From Acidovorax sp. KKS102 (lineage in GTDB: Bacteria; Pseudomonadota; Gammaproteobacteria; Burkholderiales; Burkholderiaceae_C), in the NCBI RefSeq assembly GCF_000302535.1, contig NC_018708.1, positions 3,286,001 to 3,350,000 of the forward strand: 64,000 nt of DNA, written 5' to 3'. The translations under genes were made by a program, and so were the position numbers. The notes under the pieces are model-generated. The model did no database searches, had not been told where the DNA came from, and was given only the letters and a program-made list of their open reading frames with translations. Below are positions 35,264-43,889 of the stretch, piece after piece; position 1 is the first letter of the stretch, and each line of letters opens with the position of its first letter.

Positions 35264-35412
35264 AGCCCCGTATTGTCCCAGTTCCCGCGCAAGGCCGGTA
35301 AGGTGATCCATTCAGTTCCCTGCTGGCCACCGTCGGAGCGTGGGCGGGGCACCCGTGAAATCGCGGCGGCGACCCCGGAAAGATTGCCTCTGCGGGTCGG
35401 CGGCTCAGTGGG

Positions 35413-35973
35413 TCAGCGCTTGATGCCAAATGCTCCCAGCATCTGCTCCGTCTGCTTTTGCATCTGCTCCTGCATCTGGGCCAGCATGGTCTGAGATTGC
35501 TCGACGTAGTTGCCCATCATGCCTTTGAGCATGGGCGACTGCAGGCTCATGAATTGCGACCACATCTCGGGCGTCACGCTTTGCGACTGCTCAGCCAGCT
35601 TGGCCTGCACATCGGTAAAGGCCTGGACGTTCTTCTCCAGATACGCGCCCATGAACCCCTGCATGGCATGACCATAGAAGCGGATGATGTTGGCCAACAC
35701 CGCCTCGGTGAACATCGGGGCGCCGCCCGCCTCCTCTTCCAGAATGATCTGCAGCAGGATGCTGCGCGTGAGGTCTTCGCCCGTCTTGGCGTCGCGCACC
35801 ACCACGTTCTGGTGGTCCATCACCAGCTGGCGCACCTCGGCCAGCGTGATGTAGGTGGAGGTGTCTGTGTCGTACAGACGGCGGTTGGGGTACTTCTTGA
35901 TGACACGCTGGGTCGATTTGGACGCAGCGCTTTTCGGTTCGGACACAACGAACTCCTCGGGCTCAAAACCCAT
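35413..35973 (-). CDS. phaR: Polyhydroxyalkanoate synthesis repressor PhaR
   Basis: About 186 residues. The N-terminal PHB/PHA accumulation-regulator domain is clear (RVIKKYPNRRLYDTDTSTYITLAEVRQLV), and the C-terminal half is Gln/Met-rich and helical (QSQTMLAQMQEQMQKQTEQML), suited to granule binding. PhaR represses phasin and its own gene and is released when PHA granules form. The start is uncertain: ATG 35973 is used, but a GTG ten codons in or an ATG further upstream are possible. No phaC or phaA is in the window. Confidence 0.9.
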   Translation of the reverse strand: MGFEPEEFVVSEPKSAASKSTQRVIKKYPNRRLYDTDTSTYITLAEVRQLVMDHQNVVVRDAKTGEDLTRSILLQIILEEEAGGAPMFTEAVLANIIRFYGHAMQGFMGAYLEKNVQAFTDVQAKLAEQSQSVTPEMWSQFMSLQSPMLKGMMGNYVEQSQTMLAQMQEQMQKQTEQMLGAFGIKR

Positions 35974-36159
35974 GTATTGCAGTGCAGCACATTCTAGGGA
36001 GACTGCTGCGCGGCAGCGGCAAAGGAATACCCTGATGATGTCGGGCACCAATGTGTCGCGTGGGCGACTGATGCGCGAGGCACCGTATGTCGTGCAACCT
36101 TTTGCGCTCCGTGCCCCAACAAAAGCCCAGGGCGCAAGAAGGTAAAAGCGGAAACGAAA

Positions 36160-36179
36160 AAGCCACCTTGCGGTGGCTT
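36160..36179 (-). terminator. Terminator after tRNA-Val(GAC)
   Basis: AAGCCACC-TTGC-GGTGGCTT forms an 8-bp stem; on the minus strand it runs into TTTTTC. It lies about 75 bp past the tRNA 3' end. Confidence 0.75.
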
Positions 36180-36253
36180 GCTGCGTGAACACCGGCTGCG
36201 GTGCTGTGCCAAGTTTTTATCAGACTGAAAGCTGGTCTCTTTCAGAAAAAACT

Positions 36254-36330
36254 TGGTAGGCGCGATTGGACTCGAACCAACGACCCCCACCATGTCAAGG
36301 TGGTGCTCTAACCAGCTGAGCTACGCGCCT
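36254..36330 (-). tRNA. tRNA-Val (anticodon GAC)
   Basis: A 77-nt cloverleaf on the minus strand with acceptor AGGCGCG/CGCGCCT, anticodon stem CCACC/GGTGG around loop TTGACAT reading GAC, T loop TTCGAGT, discriminator A and an encoded CCA. Confidence 0.95.
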
Positions 36331-36348
36331 GTCGTTATCAAGACCACG

Positions 36349-36354
36349 ATTATA
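36349..36354 (-). promoter_or_regulatory. Probable -10 box of tRNA-Val(GAC) promoter
   Basis: A perfect TATAAT on the minus strand, 18 nt before the tRNA 5' end, in the context GGCTATAATCG. A weak CTGAAA lies 16 bp upstream as a possible -35. Confidence 0.6.
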
Positions 36355-36445
36355 GCCATAAAAAACAGCCTTTCAGACTCGACGCGCTACAAATCACACA
36401 ATGCGCGGGGAACGGGCTCACAGGCAAGCCCGCGCGCGCCTTACT

Positions 36446-38659
36446 TCAACGGCGGCGGGCAGAGCGGACGCCCTGCACGCCCGCCACAATGCCCAGCACC
36501 TTGTTCAGACGGCCCGAGTCCGACACTTCCACCGTGAAGGTCATCCAGGCCGTGCCTTTGACTGACTGGGTCTGCACGCCGATCACATTGGTTTTTTCGC
36601 GCGCAAACACTTCCGAGATATCGCGCAACAGGCCCTGGCGGTCGGCGGCTTCCACCGCCACGTCCACCGGGTAGACAGCGGTCGATGCTGAAGGCTTGGG
36701 CGCTCCCCATTCCACATCGATCACGCGTTCGGCATTGCGTGCCGCCATCTCGCGGAAGTTGCTGCAGTCGGCACGGTGCACGCTCACCCCCTTGCCGCGC
36801 GTGACAAAGCCACGGATGGTATCTGGCGGTGCCGGCTTGCAGCACTTGGCCAGTTGCGTCATCAACGAATCAATGCCCACCACCAGCACACCCCCCTTGG
36901 GGGCCGAATCGTTGGTGCGGGTTTTCTTGAGCAGCAGGTAGTCGTCGGGCTGCAGCACGGGCTCGGGCGGGCGCAGCACCGTTTCGATGTTGCGCAGCGA
37001 AAACTCGTCCTTGCCCACCACTTCGAACAGTGCATCGGCCGACTTGAAGCCCAGCTGCACCGCCAGGTCGTCGAGCTTGACGGCAGTCTTGCCTTCGCGC
37101 TGCAACAGCTTTTCGACCGCCTCACGCCCCCGGGCAATGGTCTCGTGCGTGGCCTGGGCGTTGAACCAGGCGCGCACCTTGGCCTTGGCGCGGTTGCTGG
37201 TGAGATAGCCCAGTTCCGCATTGAGCCAGTCGCGCGAGGGGCGCCCTTCCTTGACGGTGGAGATTTCCACCGTCTGCCCGTTCTGCAGCGGCGTGTTGAG
37301 CGGCACCATCACACCATCGACCTTGGCCCCCCGGCAACGGTGGCCCAGGCTGGTGTGCACGGAGTAGGCAAAGTCCACCGGGGTGGCGCCCTGAGGCAGC
37401 TCCACCACGGCCGCATCGGGCGTCAGCACGTAGATGCGGTCTTCAAACAGGCCACGGTTGGGCAACGCGCCCGCCAGGTCCCGCTCCCACGCCAGCAGCT
37501 GGCGCAGCACGGCAATCTTGGCGTCGTACTCGCCCGTCGCAGACACACCTGCGTAGCCTTTGGCACCGGCCTCCTTATAGGCCCAGTGCGCTGCCACGCC
37601 ATGCTCGGCGTGTTCGTGCATGGCCTGGGTGCGGATCTGGATCTCGATGGGCTTGCCGTTGTCGTCCCGCACGATGGTGTGCAGCGACTGGTAGCCGTTC
37701 GGTTTGGGCTTGGCGATGTAGTCGTCAAACTCCTCCACGATGGGCTTGAACTGCTCATGTACCCAGCTCAGGGCGGCGTAGCAGTCCTTCACCGTGGGCA
37801 CCACCACCCGCAACGCGCGGATATCGAACACCTGGTCGAAGTTGAGCGACTTGCCACGCATCTTCTTGACGATGCTGTAGATGTGCTTGGGGCGGCCCGC
37901 GACGGTGGCGCTGATGCTGCGGGCGCGCAAATCGGATTCGAGCCGCGCGCGCAGCTGCTCCATGTAGACCTCACGCTCGCCGCGCTTTTCGTCGAGCAGG
38001 CGGGCCACTTCCTTGTAGGTGTCGGGCTCCAGAAAGCGGAAGGACAGGTCCTCCAGCTCCCACTTCACCTGCCAGATGCCCAGGCGGTTGGCCAGCGGCG
38101 CAAACACCTGCAACGACTCGCGCGCCAGACTGGGCGACACGGGGCGCTTGCTGGCCGCGTGAAAGCGCAGCGTCTGCAAGCGCGAGGCCAGCCGCAGCAT
38201 CACCACACGCAGATCGCGCGAGAACGCCAGCAGCATCTTGCGCACGTTCTCCGTCTGCACGGCCGGGTCGTCCAGCGGCGCAGCCGCGCGGGCCTGCTGC
38301 TGCACGCGCATCAGCTTGGTGGTCTCCACCGCCAGCGCGGCAAAGTTGGCGCCAAACGCCTTGGCGATCACTTCTTCGGGCTTGTTCAGGTGGATGCAGG
38401 CATGCACCAGATAGCTGGCCGCCTGCATGGCTTCAGAGCCGCCAATGCCCTTGAGGATGGCGGCCACCGCATCGGCGTGGGCCAGCGTGTTCTCGCCGGA
38501 GTCGAGCGTTTCGCCCGCCATCAGCGGTTCGGCAAACGCGCGCGCACGCGCCAGTGCGTTCACCTGCTCCGGCAGGGTGTGCGCCGTGGCGGCGATGAGC
38601 TGAGGGACGGCGTCGGTCTGGGGGGTGAGAGACGCTGGCGCAGGAGGGTTGGTTTTCAT
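36446..38659 (-). CDS. relA: (p)ppGpp synthetase RelA
   Basis: A 737-residue long RSH protein. The N-terminal HD-hydrolase region is degenerate: where SpoT has the HDxxED motif this protein reads YLVHACIHLN, so hydrolase activity is unlikely. The synthetase domain is intact (GRPKHIYSIVKKM, FDIRALRVVV, KPKPNGYQSLHT, EIQIRTQAMHEHAEHG), followed by TGS, Zn-finger-like (KCCKPAPPD) and ACT domains. It makes (p)ppGpp on stalled ribosomes. Its ATG overlaps the stop of the alpha/beta hydrolase gene, so expression of the two is linked. Confidence 0.94.
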   Translation of the reverse strand: MKTNPPAPASLTPQTDAVPQLIAATAHTLPEQVNALARARAFAEPLMAGETLDSGENTLAHADAVAAILKGIGGSEAMQAASYLVHACIHLNKPEEVIAKAFGANFAALAVETTKLMRVQQQARAAAPLDDPAVQTENVRKMLLAFSRDLRVVMLRLASRLQTLRFHAASKRPVSPSLARESLQVFAPLANRLGIWQVKWELEDLSFRFLEPDTYKEVARLLDEKRGEREVYMEQLRARLESDLRARSISATVAGRPKHIYSIVKKMRGKSLNFDQVFDIRALRVVVPTVKDCYAALSWVHEQFKPIVEEFDDYIAKPKPNGYQSLHTIVRDDNGKPIEIQIRTQAMHEHAEHGVAAHWAYKEAGAKGYAGVSATGEYDAKIAVLRQLLAWERDLAGALPNRGLFEDRIYVLTPDAAVVELPQGATPVDFAYSVHTSLGHRCRGAKVDGVMVPLNTPLQNGQTVEISTVKEGRPSRDWLNAELGYLTSNRAKAKVRAWFNAQATHETIARGREAVEKLLQREGKTAVKLDDLAVQLGFKSADALFEVVGKDEFSLRNIETVLRPPEPVLQPDDYLLLKKTRTNDSAPKGGVLVVGIDSLMTQLAKCCKPAPPDTIRGFVTRGKGVSVHRADCSNFREMAARNAERVIDVEWGAPKPSASTAVYPVDVAVEAADRQGLLRDISEVFAREKTNVIGVQTQSVKGTAWMTFTVEVSDSGRLNKVLGIVAGVQGVRSARRR

Positions 38660-39624
38660 CCGGCCACAGCACCTTCTGCCGCCAGCAAGAAATCCACAAC
38701 TGCGGCGACCTGGTCTTCAGCCACGAGCGTGGGCGCGTGGCCCACACCGTCAAACTCCACCACCTGGGCACGGGGCCCGCGCTGCGCCATGGCCTGCGCC
38801 GTCTCGCGCGAGAGCAGGTCGGACTGCGCACCGCGCAACAGCAACGTCTGGGCCGTGATGTGGTCATACAGCTGCCACAGCACCGCCTCGCCCGCCACTG
38901 CTGCCTCCCGCGTCAGCGTCTTGAAAGGCACGGCAATCGCCGGGTCATAGTGCAGCGCCAAGCCGCCTCCGGCGGACTGCGGCAGCTCACGCACCATGGC
39001 GCGTGACAGCTCCAGCCACTGGGCGGGCGTGTGGGGGCCAAAGCTGGTGGAGATGGCCCACATCGCATCGGCCGCCTGCTGCAACGATGCAAACCGCGCG
39101 GGCTGCCCCAGATACTGCCCGATGCGCTGCAGCGCCTGCCACTGGATGACGGGCCCCACATCGTTCAGCACCAACCGGCGCACAGGCACCGGCAAAGGCA
39201 GGCCCGGCTGGCCGGTGATGCCCATGCCGATAAGCCCGCCCATGCTCGTGCCCACCCAGTCCAGCGTGGTGATCGGGGCTTGCTGGTGCAACTGCGCCAG
39301 CAATGCCAGCATGTCCGCCGCGTATTGGGGAATCTGGTAGCCCGTGGGGTCGGCCAGCCAGTCGCTGCGGCCCCGGCCCACCACGTCGGGGCAGATCACC
39401 CGCGCATGCTGGCTCAGCACACGGGCCAGCGCATCAAAATCCCGCCCCTGGCGCGACAGGCCATGCACGCAGACGATGACGTGCGGGTGCGCCGGGTTGC
39501 CGGTGGCATTCCACTCCCAGTACGCCATGCGGTGCTGCTGTGCGGGAGCGGGTGCGCGGTCTGGAGTCTCCGGCGCGGCCGCGGGGCCTGGGCACAGTAC
39601 GTAGTTCAGCGTAGGTTCAATCAT
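38656..39624 (-). CDS. Alpha/beta-fold hydrolase
   Basis: A 322-residue hydrolase. Visible are the oxyanion/His-Gly element CVHGLSRQGRDFD, the nucleophile elbow GTSMGG (Ser), the Asp-bearing LLRGAQSDLLS strand and the catalytic His in GVGHAPTL. The substrate is unknown; esterase or lactonase activity is reasonable. The start MIEPTLNYVLCPG gives a normal length; the frame continues far upstream without homology. It overlaps the relA ATG by 4 bp, a coupling worth noting because relA normally has other neighbours. Confidence 0.88.
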   Translation of the reverse strand: MIEPTLNYVLCPGPAAAPETPDRAPAPAQQHRMAYWEWNATGNPAHPHVIVCVHGLSRQGRDFDALARVLSQHARVICPDVVGRGRSDWLADPTGYQIPQYAADMLALLAQLHQQAPITTLDWVGTSMGGLIGMGITGQPGLPLPVPVRRLVLNDVGPVIQWQALQRIGQYLGQPARFASLQQAADAMWAISTSFGPHTPAQWLELSRAMVRELPQSAGGGLALHYDPAIAVPFKTLTREAAVAGEAVLWQLYDHITAQTLLLRGAQSDLLSRETAQAMAQRGPRAQVVEFDGVGHAPTLVAEDQVAAVVDFLLAAEGAVAG

Positions 39625-39739
39625 GGGTGCGAAATCCGGGGGCAGCGCTCGATAATGCCGTGGTCGTTGGCACCCATTGCTTGCCCTTGGGTACCGACTT
39701 TTTCTTGCGTTGCATCGTAATTCATTCGGAGAGACTCCC

Positions 39740-40522
39740 ATGCTGAAAGGCAAAACTGCCCTCGTCACCGGCTCCACCAGCGGCATTGGTCTTGGCATCG
39801 CCAAGGCCCTGGCGCGCCAGGGCGCCAACATCGTGCTCAACGGCTTTGGCGATGTGGATGGCCCGCGTGCCGAAGTGCTGGCCGCCGGTGAGGCCGCAGG
39901 GGCCCAGGTGGCGTACCACGGCGCGGACATGAGCCGTGTGGCCGACATCGAAGACATGATGAAGTACAGCGCCAGCCAGTTCGGCCGCGTGGACATCCTG
40001 GTCAACAACGCAGGCATCCAGCATGTGGCCAATGTGGAGAACTTCCCCGTTGAGCGCTGGGACTCCATCATCGCCATCAACCTGACCAGCGCCTTCCACA
40101 CCTCGCGCTTGGCCCTGCCCGCGATGAAGAGCGCCAACTGGGGCCGCATCATCAATGTGGCGTCGGTGCACGGCCTGGTGGGATCGGCCCAGAAGTCCGC
40201 CTATGTGGCGGCCAAGCACGGCATCGTGGGCCTGACCAAGGTCACCGCGCTGGAAAACGCCACCACCGGCGTGACCTGCAATGCCATCTGCCCCGGCTGG
40301 GTGCTGACGCCACTGGTGCAAAAGCAGGTGGACGCCAAGGCCGCAGAACATGGCATCTCGAACGAAGAGGCCAAGAAGCTGCTGCTGGGCGAAAAGGAGC
40401 CTTCCATGCAGTTCACCAAGCCCGAAGAGCTGGGCGAGCTGGCCGTGTTCTTCTGCTCCCCCGCCGCCAATAACGTGCGTGGCGTAGCGTGGAACATGGA
40501 CGGCGGCTGGGCTGCTCAGTAA
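39740..40522 (+). CDS. bdhA: 3-hydroxybutyrate dehydrogenase
   Basis: A 260-residue short-chain dehydrogenase. The nucleotide loop is TGSTSGIGLGIA (10-21), NNAG is at 89-92, the catalytic Ser142, Tyr155 and Lys159 are in VASVHGLVG and YVAAK, and the long substrate loop (KQVDAKAAEHGIS ... GEKEPSMQF) is typical of D-3-hydroxybutyrate dehydrogenase. It interconverts 3-hydroxybutyrate and acetoacetate with NAD, in line with PHB turnover implied by phaR. GGAGAG precedes the ATG. It diverges from the alpha/beta hydrolase. Confidence 0.93.
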   Translation: MLKGKTALVTGSTSGIGLGIAKALARQGANIVLNGFGDVDGPRAEVLAAGEAAGAQVAYHGADMSRVADIEDMMKYSASQFGRVDILVNNAGIQHVANVENFPVERWDSIIAINLTSAFHTSRLALPAMKSANWGRIINVASVHGLVGSAQKSAYVAAKHGIVGLTKVTALENATTGVTCNAICPGWVLTPLVQKQVDAKAAEHGISNEEAKKLLLGEKEPSMQFTKPEELGELAVFFCSPAANNVRGVAWNMDGGWAAQ

Positions 40523-40545
40523 GCCAGCGCTGAGCAATCGCTCTG

Positions 40546-40597
40546 CTTTTGATAGCTGCCAGCGCTTATTGCACTAGCGCTTGCAGCCATTTTCACC
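40546..40597 (+). repeat. Dispersed palindromic repeat, copy 4
   Basis: TTTTGATAGCTGCCAGCGCT, then TATTGCACTAGCGCTTGCAG and CCATTTT. The AGCGCT arms pair. It lies between the convergent bdhA and SIMPL genes. Confidence 0.85.
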
Positions 40598-40629
40598 TCA
40601 ACCAGGGCAAATCAGCGGCCCGGGCGCCC

Positions 40630-41346
40630 TCAGCGCATCTGCACTGAGCCCGACACGTTCACCGTGACCTGGGCCTTGCCCGCTTCCACCGGCACAGCAG
40701 AGTCCGAGAACGACGCCACCTTGGCCTCGGCGGCCATCATGCGGGGCCGGGGGCCGGGCGACATTTCATTGCTGTTCACCGCCACTTCGCGCAGGCTGTA
40801 GTTGGCAAACCCAAAGCCCTTGGCCAGTTCGGCGGCCCGGGCCTTGAACTGCTCGATGGCCTGGGTCTGTGCCTCCGACTCCACCTTGGCGCGGGCTTCG
40901 CGCGACAGCCCAAACGCCACCTGGCTGATCGCCAGGGTCTGGATCTTGCCGGCAGTGGCCGTGATGCGTGCAAAGTCACGTCCCTCCAGCACCAGCTCGG
41001 CCCGACCCTGCCAGCCGTTGATCTTGCCGTCCTTGCCGTAGCGCGGGAACAACCCGAACGGGCCAGTGCGCACGTCCAGCTGGCCGGGTTGCGCATTGCG
41101 CTTGGCCTCCGTCAGAGCCGCGTCCAACGCCTGCCTGAGCTGGGTCTGAACGGTGGCAGCGTCGGCGGCCTCCTTGCTGGTAGCGAGGTTGAGCACCAGC
41201 AGATCCTGCTGCACCTCCACCGTGCCTGTGGCCGACAACTGCACCACATTGCGCAGCTCTGGGGTGGGTGTATTTTGAGCAAAAGCGGCGCTAGCGCAGG
41301 CAATCAATACACTGGCAGCTATCAATTTGGTAGTGTTTTTCATCAT
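40630..41346 (-). CDS. SIMPL-domain periplasmic protein
   Basis: A 238-residue exported protein with a Sec signal peptide (MKNTTKLIAASVLIACASAA, cleavage after FAQ) and a SIMPL/DUF541 domain: VQLSATGTVEVQQDLLVLNLA at the start, GWQGRAELVLEGRDF in the middle and GKAQVTVNVSGSVQ at the end. SIMPL proteins form oligomeric periplasmic assemblies and have been linked to oxidative stress and signalling; the activity is unknown. The hydrophobic core of the signal peptide is encoded by DNA that aligns with the dispersed repeat. Confidence 0.88.
   Translation of the reverse strand: MMKNTTKLIAASVLIACASAAFAQNTPTPELRNVVQLSATGTVEVQQDLLVLNLATSKEAADAATVQTQLRQALDAALTEAKRNAQPGQLDVRTGPFGLFPRYGKDGKINGWQGRAELVLEGRDFARITATAGKIQTLAISQVAFGLSREARAKVESEAQTQAIEQFKARAAELAKGFGFANYSLREVAVNSNEMSPGPRPRMMAAEAKVASFSDSAVPVEAGKAQVTVNVSGSVQMR
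41272..41326 (-). repeat. Repeat-like segment encoding the SIMPL signal peptide
   Basis: On the minus strand the segment GATAGCTGCCAG ... TGCGCTAGCGCC ... TTTTGCTCAAAA aligns without gaps over about 51 bp with the copy at 25682-25738. By eye about two thirds of positions match, and all three anchor words are kept. Confidence 0.5.
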
Positions 41347-41466
41347 CACGCGGTCCTTGTCATCGGTGCACGTCCTGGTTGCCAGGAGTGCGGGGCACCA
41401 CCTTAACCGCTGTGCGCGACGCCCTTGACAAAGCCATGTCGCACGAGGTGCGAAGCTGGGCAAATG

Positions 41467-41542
41467 TTGTAACAGTTGGTCAAACCCGGCCTTCAAACCC
41501 GAACTTCGGCGTTCCAACTGGTCAGAATTGGCTCTGTTACAA
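41467..41542 (+). promoter_or_regulatory. Inverted TGTAAC/GTTACA boxes upstream of ompR
   Basis: TTGTAACAG (41467-41475) and its exact complement CTGTTACAA (41534-41542) flank a 58-bp gap that also holds a CCAACTG copy (41514-41520) inverse to CAGTTGG (41474-41480). TGTWAC words resemble OmpR half-sites, so autoregulation of ompR-envZ is possible. The second box is only about 19 bp before the ompR ATG. Confidence 0.45.
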
Positions 41543-41560
41543 ATTGGACTTGAGATCAAC

Positions 41561-42292
41561 ATGGCCACAACACCCAATCGCACCGACAAAGTTCTGGTAG
41601 TGGACGACGACGCCCGCATCCGCGACCTGCTGCGCCGCTACCTCACCCAAGAGGGTTTTGAAGTCATGGTGGCCGAAGACGGCAAGGCCCTCAACCGCCT
41701 GCTGCTGCGCGAAACGGTGGACATCATCGTGCTGGACCTGATGATGCCCGGCGAAGACGGTCTGTCGATCTGCCGCCGCCTGCGCGCCGCCAATGACCGC
41801 ACCCCCATCATCATGCTCACCGCCAAGGGCGAGGACGTGGACCGCATCGTGGGCCTGGAAGTGGGCGCCGACGATTACCTGGGCAAGCCTTTCAACCCCC
41901 GCGAACTGCTGGCCCGCATCCACGCCGTGCTGCGCCGCCGCCCTGCGCAGGAAGCCCCGGGCGCCCCCTCGGGCGACAACGAAGTGGTCACCTTCGGCCC
42001 CTTCACCTTCGACCTGGGCACCCGCGCCCTGCAGCGCAATGGCGAAGAGCTGCCCCTGACCACCGGCGAATTCGCCATGCTCAAGGCCCTGGTGCGCCAC
42101 CCGCGCCAGCCCCTGTCGCGCGAAAAGCTGGCGCTGCTGGCCCGCGGCCGCGAGTTCGAGCCCTTTGACCGCAGCCTGGACGTGCAGGTCTCTCGCCTGC
42201 GCAAGCTGGTGGAAGTAGACGCCGCAGCGCCCCGCTACATCCAGACCGTCTGGGGTGTGGGCTACGTGTTCGTACCGGACGGAACGAGCTGA
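41561..42292 (+). CDS. ompR: Response regulator OmpR
   Basis: A 243-residue OmpR/PhoB-type regulator. The receiver domain has the acidic pair VDDD (14-17), phospho-acceptor Asp59 in IVLDLMMPGEDG, Thr in MLTAKGED and Lys in LGKPF. The winged-helix effector ends RSLDVQVSRLRKLVE ... YIQTVWGVGYVFVP. It is followed after 6 bp by its sensor kinase. The start MATTPNRTDKVL is used; an upstream in-frame ATG adds 11 unrelated residues. It is predicted to respond to osmolarity or envelope conditions through EnvZ. Confidence 0.94.
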   Translation: MATTPNRTDKVLVVDDDARIRDLLRRYLTQEGFEVMVAEDGKALNRLLLRETVDIIVLDLMMPGEDGLSICRRLRAANDRTPIIMLTAKGEDVDRIVGLEVGADDYLGKPFNPRELLARIHAVLRRRPAQEAPGAPSGDNEVVTFGPFTFDLGTRALQRNGEELPLTTGEFAMLKALVRHPRQPLSREKLALLARGREFEPFDRSLDVQVSRLRKLVEVDAAAPRYIQTVWGVGYVFVPDGTS

Positions 42293-42298
42293 TAGTTC

Positions 42299-43828
42299 AT
42301 GGCCAACACTGAGGGCAAGCCCAGATCTTCGTCCCGCAAGCATGTCACCGCCCCCTCCGACGCCACCAGCCCTGCCCCGCTGGAGGCCATTCGGCGGGCG
42401 CGGGAGCAGCGTGCGCGCGTCGGTCTGAACCTTTTCTGGCGCACGTTTTTTCTGCTGGCCCTGCTGCTGGTGGGCAGCATCCTGGCGTGGTTGCAGACCC
42501 TGCGCGCGCTGGAGTTTGAACCGCGCACGCTGCAGACCGCGCAGCAGATTGCATCGCTGGTCAACCTGAGCCGCGCGGCGCTGGTGCATTCCGACGCCAT
42601 CGCGCGCGTGTCGCTGATCAAGACCATGGCCGACCAGGAGGGGGTGCGCATCCTGCCGCGCGAGCCCAAGGACAAGTACGCACTGCTCGATCCGACGGCC
42701 CTGGGCAACCGCCTGACCGACGAGCTGACCATGCGCCTGGGCCCGGACACCATCGTGGCGCAAAGCGTGAACGGGGAAAACGGCCTGTGGGTCGGCTTCA
42801 ACATCAACGGCGACCCCAACTGGCTGCTGATGGACCGCTCGCGCTTCAGCCCGGCAGGGGGACGCACCTGGCTGATCTGGCTGATCACGGCCGCCGCGCT
42901 GTCGCTGGCCGGTGCCGCAGCCATTGCCCGGCTGATCAACCGCCCGCTCAAGCAGCTGTCCTATGCGGCCAACCGCGTCAAAGACGGTGACTTTGCCGCC
43001 AGCCACCTCGACGAAGAAGTGGTGACCAGCGAAATCCGCGAGGTGAACATCGGCTTCAACCGCATGGCCCAAAAGCTGGCCAAGCTGGAACAGGACCGCG
43101 CCGTGATGCTGGCAGGCATTTCGCACGACCTGCGCACGCCGCTGGCGCGCCTGCGGCTGGAAACGGAAATGAGCGTTACCGACGAAGTGGCCCGCGAGCA
43201 CATGGTGGCCGACATCGTGCAGCTAGACGCAACCATCGACAAGTTTCTGGACTACGCACGGCCCGACCACGTGACGCTCACGCCGGTGAACCTGCATGCG
43301 GTGGTGTCGTCATGTGTGTACGCGGTGCAGGACCACCGCGAGCTGCAGATCACCATGGCGGTGCCTGAGGACCTGAACGTGCTGGCAGACGAGGTGGAAT
43401 TGGCCCGTGTGATCTCCAACCTGCTGGAGAACGCCAGGCGCTACGGCAAGAACGAGGACACGGGCATCACCAACGTGGACATCGCCGCCAAGAGCCGCGA
43501 AAACTGGGTGCTGATCAAGCTGCGCGACCATGGCCCGGGCGTGCCGCCCGAGCAACTGTCCAACCTCACCAAGCCGTTCTTCCGGGGCGACTCGGCACGC
43601 ACGGCGGCGGCAGGTGCAGGCCTGGGGCTGTCGATTGTGGACAAGACGGTGCAGCGCATGGGCGGCATTTTTGCGCTGGCCAACTCCAGCACCGGCGGCC
43701 TGGTGGCCCACCTGCAACTGCAGCGTGCCACCAGCCTGCCCGAGGGCGTGGACCCCAAGCAGCGCCTGCAGCGCCCATCCGTCAAGCGCCAGCTGCCCCG
43801 GCGACGGGCGGAAGACCGGATGGCCTGA
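42299..43828 (+). CDS. envZ: Sensor histidine kinase EnvZ
   Basis: A 509-residue inner-membrane kinase. A cytoplasmic basic N-terminus is followed by TM1 (about 45-65), a periplasmic domain, TM2 (about 191-211) and HAMP. The H-box has phospho-acceptor His276 in GISHDLRTPLARLR, and the ATPase domain has an N box (NLLENARRYG), G1 (DHGPGVP) and G2 (GAGLGLSIV). It phosphorylates the adjacent OmpR. The last 30 residues are basic and add nothing recognised. The pair ends at a strong terminator. Confidence 0.92.
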   Translation: MANTEGKPRSSSRKHVTAPSDATSPAPLEAIRRAREQRARVGLNLFWRTFFLLALLLVGSILAWLQTLRALEFEPRTLQTAQQIASLVNLSRAALVHSDAIARVSLIKTMADQEGVRILPREPKDKYALLDPTALGNRLTDELTMRLGPDTIVAQSVNGENGLWVGFNINGDPNWLLMDRSRFSPAGGRTWLIWLITAAALSLAGAAAIARLINRPLKQLSYAANRVKDGDFAASHLDEEVVTSEIREVNIGFNRMAQKLAKLEQDRAVMLAGISHDLRTPLARLRLETEMSVTDEVAREHMVADIVQLDATIDKFLDYARPDHVTLTPVNLHAVVSSCVYAVQDHRELQITMAVPEDLNVLADEVELARVISNLLENARRYGKNEDTGITNVDIAAKSRENWVLIKLRDHGPGVPPEQLSNLTKPFFRGDSARTAAAGAGLGLSIVDKTVQRMGGIFALANSSTGGLVAHLQLQRATSLPEGVDPKQRLQRPSVKRQLPRRRAEDRMA

Positions 43829-43845
43829 TCCCCTGCCCTGCCCCC

Positions 43846-43880
43846 AACACAAAGCCCTCCACTGGAGGGCTTTGTGTTTT
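43846..43880. terminator. Bidirectional terminator between envZ and gudD
   Basis: AACACAAAGCCCTCC-ACTG-GGAGGGCTTTGTGTT is a hairpin of about 15 bp (ends AAAC.../...GTTTT), placed between the convergent envZ and gudD stops. Confidence 0.92.
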
Positions 43881-43889
43881 GGAACCGCC

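Noticed and set aside
41537..43201. A 554-codon open frame on the minus strand opposite ompR-envZ
   Set aside because: It is His/Gly/Gln-rich with no motifs, and mirrors codon positions of the real genes. The same applies to the long antisense frames opposite rhlE, mfd, uvrC and relA.
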